NCBI GenBank assembly: GCA_001799995.1
Contig: MGUK01000097.1
Coordinates: forward strand, 1-64,000
Source: Elusimicrobia bacterium GWF2_62_30
Lineage (GTDB): Bacteria > Elusimicrobiota > Elusimicrobia > Elusimicrobiales > UBA9959
Direction: 5' to 3'
DNA length: 64,000 bases
Made by a program: the position numbers and the translations under genes. A model generated the notes under the pieces. That model worked only from the letters and a program-made list of their open reading frames with translations. It searched no databases and was not told where the DNA came from. Below are positions 56,101-64,000 of this stretch, piece by piece; position 1 is the first letter of the stretch, and each line of letters starts with the position of its first letter.

Positions 56101-58780
56101 GCGGGTGGTCTCCGTCAGCCGCTCCTTCTATGAATTTTTCAAAGTAAAGCCGGAGGAGACCGTCGGGCAGCTGATCTATGACCTGGGCAACAAACAGTGG
56201 GATATCCCCAGGCTCAGGGAACTCCTGGAAACCATCCTGCCCCAGGAAACCACCTTCGACAACTACGAAGTCGAGCACGACTTCGCCGACGTTGGCCGCC
56301 GCATCATGCTGCTGAACGCACGGCAGATCCAAAGAGCCTCGGGGAAAGAGCGGATCATCCTGCTTGCCATAGAGGACATCACCGAGCGCAGGGAGTTCGA
56401 GAACGGGCTGGAAAAAGCCCGCAAAGAGCTGGCGGCTACCAAGATCTCCGAGGACGCCGCCCGCGAATACTCGGACAGCATCATCAACACCGTGCGCGAG
56501 CCGCTCATCTCGCTGGACCAGGACCTGCGGGTGGTCTCGGCCAGCCGCTCCTTCTATGAAGTTTTCAAGGTGAACCCGGAAGAGACCGTCGGGCATCTTA
56601 TCTATGACCTGGGTAATAAGCAGTGGGATATTCCGAAGCTCCGGGAGCTGCTGGAAACCATCCTGCCGCTGAAGGCGACCTTTGATGACTATGAGGTGGA
56701 GCACGACTTCGCCGACATAGGCCGCCGCATCATGCTGCTGAACGCCAGGCAGATCCAGAGAGCCTCGGGAAAAGAGCGGATCATCCTGCTGTCCATCGAA
56801 GACATCACCGAGCGCAGGGAGATCGAGGACGGGCTGGAAAAAGCCCGCAAGGAACTGGCGTCCACCAAGATCTCCGAAGACGCGGCCCGCGAATATTCCG
56901 ACAGCATCATCAACACCGTGCGCGAACCGCTCATCTCGCTGGACCAGGACCTGCGGGTGGTCTCGGCCAGCCGTTCCTTTTACGAAGTGTTCAAGGTCAA
57001 CCCCAAAGAGACCGTGGGCCAGCTCATCTACGACCTCGGCAACAAGCAGTGGGATATCCCGAAGCTCCGGGAACTGCTGGAGACCATCCTGCCGCAGGAA
57101 ACGACTTTCGACAACTACCAGGTAGAACACGACTTTACCGCCATAGGCCGCCGCATCATGCTTTTAAACGCCCGGCAGATACAGCGGGCGTCGGGCAAAG
57201 AGCGCATCATCCTCCTGTCCATCGAGGACATCACCGCGCGCAGGCAGTTCGAGACCGAGCTGCGCCAGGCGAAGGAAGCCGCCGAGGTGGCCAACCGCTC
57301 CAAAAGCGCCTTCCTCGCCAACATGTCCCACGAGATCCGGACGCCGATGAACGCCATCCTGGGCTTTTCCCAGCTGCTGCGGCGCGACCCCGAGGCCACG
57401 CCCAAACAACGGCAGCAGATCGAGACCATCAACAGGAGCGGCGAGCACCTGCTGGCGCTTATCAACGACATCCTGGAGATGGCGAAGGCGGAAGCCGGCC
57501 GGACGACGCTGAACCCGTCGGCCTTCGACCTGCACGCTTTGATAGACGACGTGGAAAAGATGCTGCAGCAGCGCGCGGAAGACAAGGGCCTGCGGCTGGA
57601 AGTGCAAAGGAGCGGAGACTTGCCCCGTTCCGTGCAGGCCGACGAGGGCAAACTCCGGCAGATCCTGCTTAACCTGCTCAGCAATGCCGTAAAATTCACG
57701 ATGAAGGGCGCGGTGATCCTGCGCGTGGGCGCGAAGCCGGGCGTGGAGCAGGAGTTCCAGCTGACCGCCGAAGTGGAAGACACGGGCCCGGGCATAGCGC
57801 CCCAGGAATTGGGGCGGCTGTTCCACCCGTTCGAACAGGCGAAAGCGGGAAAGAGCGGAGGCACGGGCACGGGACTGGGGCTGGCCATAAGCCGGGGCTA
57901 CGCCCGCCTGATGGGCGGGGACATCACGGTAAAAAGCGTTCCGGACCAGGGCAGCATTTTCAGTTTTAATATCAGCCTGAAGCGGGTCTCCTCCGCGGCA
58001 ACGGCCGGCAAGCTTCAGCCGCGCCAGGTGAAGGGGCTCAAGCCCGGCCAGCCGCGATACAAGGTGCTGGTCGTAGATGACAAGGAGGACAACCGCGAAT
58101 TCCTGGGCCAGCTGCTCGGCCCCGCGGGCTTTGACGTTCTCGAGGCGGTAAACGGCGAAGAAGCTCTTAAGAAGTTCGAGGACTGGCAGCCGCAAATCAT
58201 CCTGATGGACCTGCGCATGCCGGTAATGGACGGTTTTGAAGCCATACGCCGCATCCGGGCCCTGCCCGGCGGAAAAGAAGTGGAGATCATCGCGGTGACC
58301 GCCAGCATCTTCGGGGAGATAAACCGCGACGCGCTCGGGGCCGGGGCCGACGCCCTGATACTTAAGCCTTTCAGGGAAGCGGAGCTGTTCGCGAAGATGG
58401 GGAACCTCCTGGGCGCGGAATATGTCTATGAAGAGACCGGGCCGGCGGCTATCCCCGCCGCGGGACCCGTGACGGGACCGGACAGGGCGCCCGCCCCCGG
58501 GCTCCCGCCGGACCTGTACGCCCAGCTTCGCGAAGCCGCCATCAACGGCGACTTCCACCTCCTGCTTGAGCTGACCGGCCGCGTGGAGGTCCTGGACAAA
58601 GCGCTTGCCGGGGCGCTGCGCGCCCTCGCCGCCAAATTCGACACGCAGAGCATACTTAACCTGCTCAAACAGGATCATGCACCTGCCGGAAATACGCCTG
58701 CTCCGCAGGACGCTCCGCCCATACCTGTGAAGGAGAAAGAAAATGTCACCGGAAGAAACCGCGGCGATGTCCGTAAATGA
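53153..58780 (+). CDS. hybrid sensor histidine kinase: CHASE3, PAS, seven tandem near-identical PAS modules, HisKA, HATPase, REC, helical C-terminal tail
   Basis: CHASE3 (DAETGQRGYLLTGDEAFLEPY), FLANMSHEIRTPMNAILGFSQLL, GTGTGLGLAISRGYARLMGGDI, VLVVDDKEDNREFLGQ...ILMDLRMPVMDG. Confidence 0.93.
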   Translation: MERKDPYMKKNNKVVALLGVTALLITVMVAAAFWAFGQIKISAQARKNTFIAMDSANKVLSALVDAETGQRGYLLTGDEAFLEPYLAAKDGIDIRLEELHKFNLSSEAHKRLDALAPLVAGKLENLANGIELRRTHRAAAALAEVRGSQGKALMEAIRAEMDAFIRLAAAGLAQHDAEFRFKMRLLLGIIIASSLFILLPMISSYYYIEREIQQRLKDLLLIETQDLLEVQQEMNKQLQQTNTTLQISEEKFAVTLRSIGDAVLATDAEGLVTLLNPLAERLTGWTHAQAAGRPVEDVFHIIDENTRQLSRSPVRETLANRVAPVMDRHTILLSRDGAECAIADSCAPIRNRDGGLVGAVMVFRDVSERKEIETGLEKTREALEVIKKTANEASEYADSIINTVREPLISLDQDLRVVSASRSFYEVFKVHPGETVGQLIYDLGNKQWDIPKLRELLETILPQKATFDNYEVEHDFADIGRRIMLLNARQIQRASGKELIILLAIEDITARREIEDGLEKARKELASTKISEDAEREYSESLINTVREPLIALDQDLRVVSVSRSFYEFFKVKPEETVGQLIYDLGNKQWDIPKLRELLETILPQKATFDNYEVEHDFADVGRRIMLLNARQIQRASGKERIILLAIEDITARREIEDGLEKARKELASTKISEDAAREYSDSIINTVREPLIALDQDLRVVSVSRSFYEFFKVKPEETIGQLIYDLGNKQWNIPKLRELLETILPQEATFDNYEVEHDFADIGRRIMLLNARQIQRASGKERIILLAIEDITERREIEDGLEKARKELAATKISEDAAHEYSDSIINTVREPLISLDQNLRVVSASRSFYEVFKVNPKETVGQLIYDLGNKQWNIPKLRELLETILPQEATFDNYEVEHDFADIGRRIMLLNARQIQRASGKERIILLAIEDITERREIEDGLEKARKELAATKISEDATREYAESLINTVREPLIAMDQDLRVVSVSRSFYEFFKVKPEETVGQLIYDLGNKQWDIPRLRELLETILPQETTFDNYEVEHDFADVGRRIMLLNARQIQRASGKERIILLAIEDITERREFENGLEKARKELAATKISEDAAREYSDSIINTVREPLISLDQDLRVVSASRSFYEVFKVNPEETVGHLIYDLGNKQWDIPKLRELLETILPLKATFDDYEVEHDFADIGRRIMLLNARQIQRASGKERIILLSIEDITERREIEDGLEKARKELASTKISEDAAREYSDSIINTVREPLISLDQDLRVVSASRSFYEVFKVNPKETVGQLIYDLGNKQWDIPKLRELLETILPQETTFDNYQVEHDFTAIGRRIMLLNARQIQRASGKERIILLSIEDITARRQFETELRQAKEAAEVANRSKSAFLANMSHEIRTPMNAILGFSQLLRRDPEATPKQRQQIETINRSGEHLLALINDILEMAKAEAGRTTLNPSAFDLHALIDDVEKMLQQRAEDKGLRLEVQRSGDLPRSVQADEGKLRQILLNLLSNAVKFTMKGAVILRVGAKPGVEQEFQLTAEVEDTGPGIAPQELGRLFHPFEQAKAGKSGGTGTGLGLAISRGYARLMGGDITVKSVPDQGSIFSFNISLKRVSSAATAGKLQPRQVKGLKPGQPRYKVLVVDDKEDNREFLGQLLGPAGFDVLEAVNGEEALKKFEDWQPQIILMDLRMPVMDGFEAIRRIRALPGGKEVEIIAVTASIFGEINRDALGAGADALILKPFREAELFAKMGNLLGAEYVYEETGPAAIPAAGPVTGPDRAPAPGLPPDLYAQLREAAINGDFHLLLELTGRVEVLDKALAGALRALAAKFDTQSILNLLKQDHAPAGNTPAPQDAPPIPVKEKENVTGRNRGDVRK
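54330..57250 (+). repeat. seven tandem 426-bp (142-codon) repeats encoding PAS plus linker helix
   Basis: Equivalent positions at 54493, 54919, 55345, 55771, 56197, 56623, 57049 are exactly 426 bp apart; encoded consensus EYSDSIINTVREPLISLDQDLRVVSASRSFYEVFKVNPKETVGQLIYDLGNKQWDIPKLRELLETILPQKATFDNYEVEHDFADIGRRIMLLNARQIQRASGKERIILLAIEDITERREIEDGLEKARKELASTKISEDAAR. Confidence 0.95.
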
Positions 58781-61367
58781 AGCCCTCGAATACGCCGAGA
58801 GCATCATTAACACTTTGCGCGAACCCTTAATAGTCCTCCACCAGGACTTAAGAGTGGTAACCGCCAACCGGGCTTTCTATGAGGTCTTCAAAGTAACCCC
58901 CGAAGAGACCGTGGGGCAGCTTATCTATACCCTGGGCAATAAGCAGTGGGATATCCCCAAGCTGCGGGAACTGCTGGGCGACATCCTTCCGGAAAAGACG
59001 ACCTTTGACAACTACGAGGTCGAGCACGATTTCGCCGACATCGGCAGGCGCACCATGCTTTTGAACGCCCGGCTCCTCCGGAGAGCGGCGGGAAAAGAAA
59101 AGGGCATACTCCTGGTCATCGAAGACATTACCAACCACAAGCAGGCCGAGGAAGCGCTGAAGACCAGCGAGGAACGGTTGATGACCATGTTCAACGAAGC
59201 CCCCCTCGGCATCGCCCTGATGAATTCCCTGACGGGGGAAGTCTACGAAGTGAACCGCATGTTCGCCAGGATCGCGGGGCGGCCCCTGGAAGAAATAAAA
59301 AACATCGACTGGATGAGCTTCACGCACCCCGAAGATGTGCAGAAAGACATGGATAAGATGGCGCTGATGAACGCCGGCAAGATACCCGGGTTCCGGATGG
59401 AAAAGCGCTATCTCCACCCCGACGGAACGGTGATCTGGATAAATATGACCGTCGCCCCGCTGAAGACCTACGATAAACTCCGGCCGCGCCACCTCTGCAT
59501 GGTCGAGGACATCACAGAGCGCAAGCGCCTGGAAACCGCGCGCAAAGAACTGGCGTCTATCAAGATAGCCGAAGACGCGGCCCGCGAATACTCCGAGAGC
59601 ATCATCAACACCGTGCGCGAGCCCCTGATAGCGCTGGACCAGGACCTGCGGGTGGTCTCGGCCAGCCGCTCCTTCTATGAAGTTTTCAAGGTTAACCCCA
59701 AAGAGACCGTAGGACAGCTTATTTACGACCTGGGCAATAAGCAGTGGGATATCCCCAGGCTGCGCGAGCTGCTGGAAAACATCCTTCCCCAAAAAGCGAC
59801 CTTCGACAACTATGAGGTCGAGCATAATTTTACCGACATCGGCAGGCGCATAATGCTTTTGAACGCCCGGCAGATCCAAAGGGTGCTGGGGAAAGAGCGC
59901 ATCATCCTCCTGGCCATCGAGGATATCACCGAGCGCAAGCGGTTCGAAAGCGAACTGAGCCGGGCCAAGGAAGCCGCGGACGCGGCGAACCGGGCTAAAA
60001 GCATCTTCCTGGCGAACATGTCCCACGAGATACGGACCCCCATGAACGCCATCCTGGGCTTTTCCCAGCTGCTGCGCCGCGACCCGGAGGCGACGCCAAA
60101 ACAGATACAGCAGATCGAGACCATAAACCGGAGCGGGGAACATTTGCTGGCGCTTATAAACGACATCCTTGAAATGGCGAAGGCGGAAGCCGGCCGGACA
60201 TCGCTGAACACCTCCGTCATCGACCTCCACGCGCTGGTCGACGATGTCGAGAGCATGCTTCGCCCGCGCGCCGAAGACAAGGGCCTGCGGCTGGAGGTGG
60301 AACGGGGCGCCGGGCTGCCGCGCTTTGCGGCGGCCGATGAGGGCAAGCTCCGCCAGATACTGCTCAACCTGGTCAGCAACGCCTTGAAGTTCACAGCTAA
60401 CGGCGCGGTTATTTTGCGCGTGGGCGCCAGGCCTGGCGCCGGGCAGGAATTTGATTTTACCGCCGAAGTGGAGGACACAGGCCCCGGCATAGAGCCCCGG
60501 GAATTAGCCCTGCTGTTCCATCCGTTCGAGCAGACGGAGACAGGCCGCGCGGGCGGCACCGGCACCGGCCTGGGGCTGGCCATAAGCCGTGAATACGCCC
60601 GCCTTATGGGCGGGGACATAACGGTCAAAAGCCGGCCGGGAGAGGGGAGCGTTTTCTCCTTCCGCGTACCTCTGAAGGAAGCGGCTACCGGGGCCCCGGC
60701 CGAAAAAGCCCGGCCGCGCCAGGTAAAAGGGCTTAAGCCCGGCCAACCGCGCTACCGGGTGCTGGTGGCGGACGATAAAGAGGACAACCGGGAATTCCTG
60801 GCCCAGCTGCTGGGCTCCGCGGGCTTTGAGGTCGGGCAGGCTGCCAACGGGGCGGACGCGCTTAAGCAGTTCGGGGAGTGGCTGCCGCAGCTCATATTGA
60901 TGGACCTTAAAATGCCGGTGATGGACGGTTATGAGGCCATACGCCGCATCCGGGCCCTGGCCGGGGGCAGGGAAGTAAAGATCATCGCGGTGACCGCCAG
61001 CATTTTCGGTGAGACGAAGCGGAAAGCGGCCGGGGCCGGGGCCGACGAGGTGATCCTTAAGCCTTTCAGGGAAGCCGATCTTTTCGAGAAAATGCGGACC
61101 CTTCTTGGCGCGGAATATGATTACGAGAAAGAGGCTCCTGCCGCGGAGGAGGAGGATACGGTAGCGCTGAAGCCGGGGGCGCTGGCCAGCCTGCCGCCCG
61201 GGCTGGTAGTCCAGCTTCGCAAAGCCGCCATCAACGGCGACTTCCACCTCCTGCTTGAACTTACCGGCCGCGTGGAGGTCCTGGACAAAGCGCTTGCCGG
61301 GGCGCTGCGCGCCCTCGCCGCCAAATTCGACACGCAGAGCATACTTAACCTGCTGGGAAAGGAGTGA
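58743..61367 (+). CDS. hybrid sensor histidine kinase with three PAS domains (two of the tandem-array type), HisKA, HATPase, REC
   Basis: Two copies of the NTxREPL...GNKQWDIP...FDNYEVEH PAS type around a canonical PAS; HisKA and REC highly similar to the preceding gene. Confidence 0.93.
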   Translation: MSPEETAAMSVNEALEYAESIINTLREPLIVLHQDLRVVTANRAFYEVFKVTPEETVGQLIYTLGNKQWDIPKLRELLGDILPEKTTFDNYEVEHDFADIGRRTMLLNARLLRRAAGKEKGILLVIEDITNHKQAEEALKTSEERLMTMFNEAPLGIALMNSLTGEVYEVNRMFARIAGRPLEEIKNIDWMSFTHPEDVQKDMDKMALMNAGKIPGFRMEKRYLHPDGTVIWINMTVAPLKTYDKLRPRHLCMVEDITERKRLETARKELASIKIAEDAAREYSESIINTVREPLIALDQDLRVVSASRSFYEVFKVNPKETVGQLIYDLGNKQWDIPRLRELLENILPQKATFDNYEVEHNFTDIGRRIMLLNARQIQRVLGKERIILLAIEDITERKRFESELSRAKEAADAANRAKSIFLANMSHEIRTPMNAILGFSQLLRRDPEATPKQIQQIETINRSGEHLLALINDILEMAKAEAGRTSLNTSVIDLHALVDDVESMLRPRAEDKGLRLEVERGAGLPRFAAADEGKLRQILLNLVSNALKFTANGAVILRVGARPGAGQEFDFTAEVEDTGPGIEPRELALLFHPFEQTETGRAGGTGTGLGLAISREYARLMGGDITVKSRPGEGSVFSFRVPLKEAATGAPAEKARPRQVKGLKPGQPRYRVLVADDKEDNREFLAQLLGSAGFEVGQAANGADALKQFGEWLPQLILMDLKMPVMDGYEAIRRIRALAGGREVKIIAVTASIFGETKRKAAGAGADEVILKPFREADLFEKMRTLLGAEYDYEKEAPAAEEEDTVALKPGALASLPPGLVVQLRKAAINGDFHLLLELTGRVEVLDKALAGALRALAAKFDTQSILNLLGKE

Positions 61368-61371
61368 CGCC

Positions 61372-62487
61372 ATGACAGCGGACGCGGTTATCGGGCAGGC
61401 CGCCCCGAACATCCTGGTCGTGGACGATATGCCCGCGAACCTGGAACTGCTTTCCGGGATGCTCAAAGAACGGCATTGCAGGATCAGGTCCGCCCTCAGC
61501 GGGGAGCTGGCGCTGCAGGCCGCCCGCAACGACCCGCCCGACCTTGTTCTTCTGGACATCAACATGCCCGGGATGGACGGCTATGAAGTGTGCCGGCGCC
61601 TGAAGGCCGACCCGAAGCTTAAAGACATCCCGGTTATTTTCCTGAGTTCGCTGGACGAGATGCAAGACAAGGTCAAGGCTTTTAATGTCGGCGGCGTGGA
61701 CTACATCACCAAGCCCTACCAGCTCGAGGAAGTGCAGGCCCGCGTGGAAACCCATTTGACGCTTAAGGACGCCAGGGAGTTCCTGAAAGACAAGAACCGG
61801 TTCCTGGAATATACTTTTTCCCGCTTTGTCTCGCCCGAAGTGGTGGAAACCATGAAACAGAAACCGATCAGCGAACTGCTTAAAATGGAAAGGAGCGAGA
61901 TCACGGTACTATTCGCGGACCTGCGCGGTTTTACCACCATGGCCAACGAGCTGACCCCGGAAGAGGTTCAGGAAACCCTTAACTCTTTCCTTGAGGTCAC
62001 GGTTGCCGGCGTGCAGAAAGCCGGCGGGATGATGGACAAGTTCCTGGGCGACGGGTTCATGGCTTTGTTCGGGGCGCCGTTCCGGCAGGCCGACCACGCC
62101 AGGCGCGCCCTTAACGCCGCTGTTGCCATTCAGGCGGCGCACCGCGTGTGGATGGACAAGCGCTCGGCCGTGGGACTTCCCTACCGGCCGCTGGGCATAG
62201 GTTTGGCCGCCGGTGAAACGGTAGTAGGCGCTTACGGAACGAGCACCCGCATGGAGTATACGGCGCTCGGCCACGTGGTGAACCTGGCCAGCCGGCTGTG
62301 CGGCGCCGCGGGCGCCGGAGAAACGCTTACAACCCCGTATACCCGCGAGTCGGCGCTGCGCGATGCCCCGGGCCGCGCCGGCCGCTGCGCATTTTCTTTC
62401 CTGCCCAAAGGAAAGATGAATTTCAAGAACATACAGGAAACAGTGGAAGTGATACTTATCACTCCGGAGAAAACAGACCATGAATGA
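61372..62487 (+). CDS. response regulator with C-terminal class III nucleotidyl cyclase domain
   Basis: REC: ILVVDDMPANLELLSGML, LVLLDINMPGMDG; cyclase: ITVLFADLRGFTTMANEL, KFLGDGFMALFGAP, GIGLAAGETVVGAYGTSTRMEYTALGHVVNLASRL. Confidence 0.92.
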   Translation: MTADAVIGQAAPNILVVDDMPANLELLSGMLKERHCRIRSALSGELALQAARNDPPDLVLLDINMPGMDGYEVCRRLKADPKLKDIPVIFLSSLDEMQDKVKAFNVGGVDYITKPYQLEEVQARVETHLTLKDAREFLKDKNRFLEYTFSRFVSPEVVETMKQKPISELLKMERSEITVLFADLRGFTTMANELTPEEVQETLNSFLEVTVAGVQKAGGMMDKFLGDGFMALFGAPFRQADHARRALNAAVAIQAAHRVWMDKRSAVGLPYRPLGIGLAAGETVVGAYGTSTRMEYTALGHVVNLASRLCGAAGAGETLTTPYTRESALRDAPGRAGRCAFSFLPKGKMNFKNIQETVEVILITPEKTDHE

Positions 62488-63655
62488 CCTTATCCGCGCA
62501 GAAATCCCGCCGAGCATACTTATGGTGGACGATACTCCCGCGAACCTGGAACTGCTCACCGTCATGCTGAAGGTGCGCGGCTATAAAGTGCGCGCCGCCA
62601 TCAGCGGGAAATTAGCCCTGCAGGCCGCCCGCAACGCCCCGCCGGACCTTATTCTCCTGGATATAAATATGCCCGTAATGAACGGTTACGAGGTGTGCGC
62701 GGAGCTGAAGTCCGACGAGAAATTAAAAGATATCCCGGTTATTTTCCTGAGCGCCCTCAGCGAAACCATGGACAAGGTAAAGGCCTTCGGCGCGGGCGGC
62801 GTCGATTACATCACCAAGCCGTTCCAGTTCGAGGAAGTGGAAGCGCGCGTTGAAACCCACCTGGAGCTGCGCCGGCAGAAACGCCGGCTGCAGGAGAACC
62901 TGGACGACCTCCACGCGCTCGAGAAAACACGCGACAGCCTGGTGCATATGATCATACACGATCTCCGCTCGCCGCTTACCGGGATCCACGGCTTTCTTGA
63001 ACTGATCAGGGAGGACGAAAAAAAAGACCTTCCGAAAAAGCTAAGCCATTTTATAGAAGAAGCCCTTAAGGCGGCAAAGCAGATGATCGGGATAGTCAAC
63101 GATGTGCTGGACGCGAGCAAGATGGAAGAGGGGAAAATGAACCTGAGCCCCGCGGACTGCGATCTAAGCCGCCTGATGGAGACCGCTATCTCGGGGCTGG
63201 ATCCGTTATTGGAGGGCCGTGAGATAAGGTTTATCCCGCCGAAAAAGCCCGCGGCGGTACTGGCGGACCCCGACATCATTCTCCGGGTCATGCAGAACCT
63301 GCTGGCCAACGCGATAAAATTTTCGCCAAGCGAGGGCGGCATTATCCAGGTCGGCATAGGCTCGGCCGGCCGCCTGGCGCGCGTGACCGTGGCGGACAAC
63401 GGGCCCGGGGTCCCGCCCGAGTACAGGCAGAAGATCTTCGAGAAGTTCGCGCAGGTCGATCTTCCCGCCGGCCGGCAGAAGAATTCCACGGGCCTCGGCC
63501 TCACTTTCTGCAAGCTGGCGGTGGAAGCGCACGGGGGCAGTATCGGAATAGACGCGGGAGCGGGCAACGGAAGCTCCTTCTGGTTCGAACTCCCGGTAGC
63601 CGGGCCCGACCCGGCCAAAAACCCGGGGCAAGGCGCGATAAGGAGCGGAGTATGA
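62480..63655 (+). CDS. REC-HisKA-HATPase hybrid kinase (N-terminal receiver)
   Basis: ILMVDDTPANLELLTVML, LILLDINMPVMNG; MIIHDLRSPLTGIHGFLELI; NLLANAIKFS; STGLGLTFCKLAVEAHGG. Confidence 0.92.
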   Translation: MNDLIRAEIPPSILMVDDTPANLELLTVMLKVRGYKVRAAISGKLALQAARNAPPDLILLDINMPVMNGYEVCAELKSDEKLKDIPVIFLSALSETMDKVKAFGAGGVDYITKPFQFEEVEARVETHLELRRQKRRLQENLDDLHALEKTRDSLVHMIIHDLRSPLTGIHGFLELIREDEKKDLPKKLSHFIEEALKAAKQMIGIVNDVLDASKMEEGKMNLSPADCDLSRLMETAISGLDPLLEGREIRFIPPKKPAAVLADPDIILRVMQNLLANAIKFSPSEGGIIQVGIGSAGRLARVTVADNGPGVPPEYRQKIFEKFAQVDLPAGRQKNSTGLGLTFCKLAVEAHGGSIGIDAGAGNGSSFWFELPVAGPDPAKNPGQGAIRSGV

Positions 63656-64000
63656 CCGATAAGAAACAGATCCTGGTGGTCGACGACCGCCCGGAGAATA
63701 TCGAGCTTCTCGAAGCCTTCCTTGTTCCGCAGGGCTATGCGGTAATCAAGGCCTCGACCGGTGAAGAAGCGCTCCAAAAGCTCTCCGCGAACCCGGTGGA
63801 CCTGATCCTGCTCGACGTGATGCTGCCGGGCATCGACGGCTATGAAGTTACCCGCAGGGTCAGGCAGAACAATGCCTCCCGGCTGCTTCCGATAATTTTA
63901 GTTACCGCCTTGCTGGAAACGAAAGACCGCATACAAGGGATAGAAGCCGGCTGCGACGACTTCATCTCGAAACCTATCGAGTACCTGGAACTGTCGGCCC
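63652..64000 (+). CDS. response-regulator receiver protein, truncated by window end
   Basis: MTDKKQILVVDDRPENIELLEAF...LILLDVMLPGIDGYEVTRRVRQ...CDDFISKPIEYLEL; ATGA overlap with preceding stop; no stop before 64000. Confidence 0.88.
   Translation, partial: MTDKKQILVVDDRPENIELLEAFLVPQGYAVIKASTGEEALQKLSANPVDLILLDVMLPGIDGYEVTRRVRQNNASRLLPIILVTALLETKDRIQGIEAGCDDFISKPIEYLELSA

Noticed and set aside
53651-57130. 1159-aa minus-strand ORF opposite the PAS-array kinase
   Set aside because: Antisense to a convincing kinase; open only because GC-rich codon usage and the 426-bp repeats copy the same antisense frame.
53153-57250. CRISPR-like or VNTR interpretation of the strong periodicity
   Set aside because: The 426-bp period is in-frame protein-coding PAS repeats, not short repeats with unique spacers.

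Overview
GC-rich bacterial chromosomal segment, gene-dense, with no rRNA, tRNA, CRISPR array, integrase or transposase seen by eye. Taxonomy cannot be fixed from the window; the multiple clostripain-like exported proteases and overall gene style would fit an Elusimicrobiota-like Gram-negative, which is inference only. Housekeeping anchors are rlmN, folD, secA, lnt, trmO, a trmL-like gene and asnB. Other content: a large alpha-2-macroglobulin, three clostripain (C11) family paralogues, a matrixin/LamG pair, an HDAC-family protein, an envelope/glycan region with radical SAM enzymes, glycosyltransferases and a methyltransferase-like/flippase fusion, and a two-component signalling cluster at 53-64 kb that runs off the window end. 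The most interesting signals are: (1) a dispersed ~142-bp intergenic element present twice (30115-30256 and, inverted, 46693-46833), predicted to fold as a long closing stem with two internal hairpins, with four compensatory base-pair changes between copies; (2) a second element family (42325-42456 and 46847-46985) with the same layout and similar GCAAAAC/GTTTTGC inner boxes; (3) a histidine kinase with seven near-identical, exactly 426-bp tandem PAS modules in two interspersed sequence subtypes; (4) a cluster of GGGCCT/AGGCCC motifs upstream of the clostripain genes; (5) a highly structured ~350-bp intergenic region upstream of an exported Cys-rich protein. All assignments are by eye from translations and motifs; no searches or folding programs were run.
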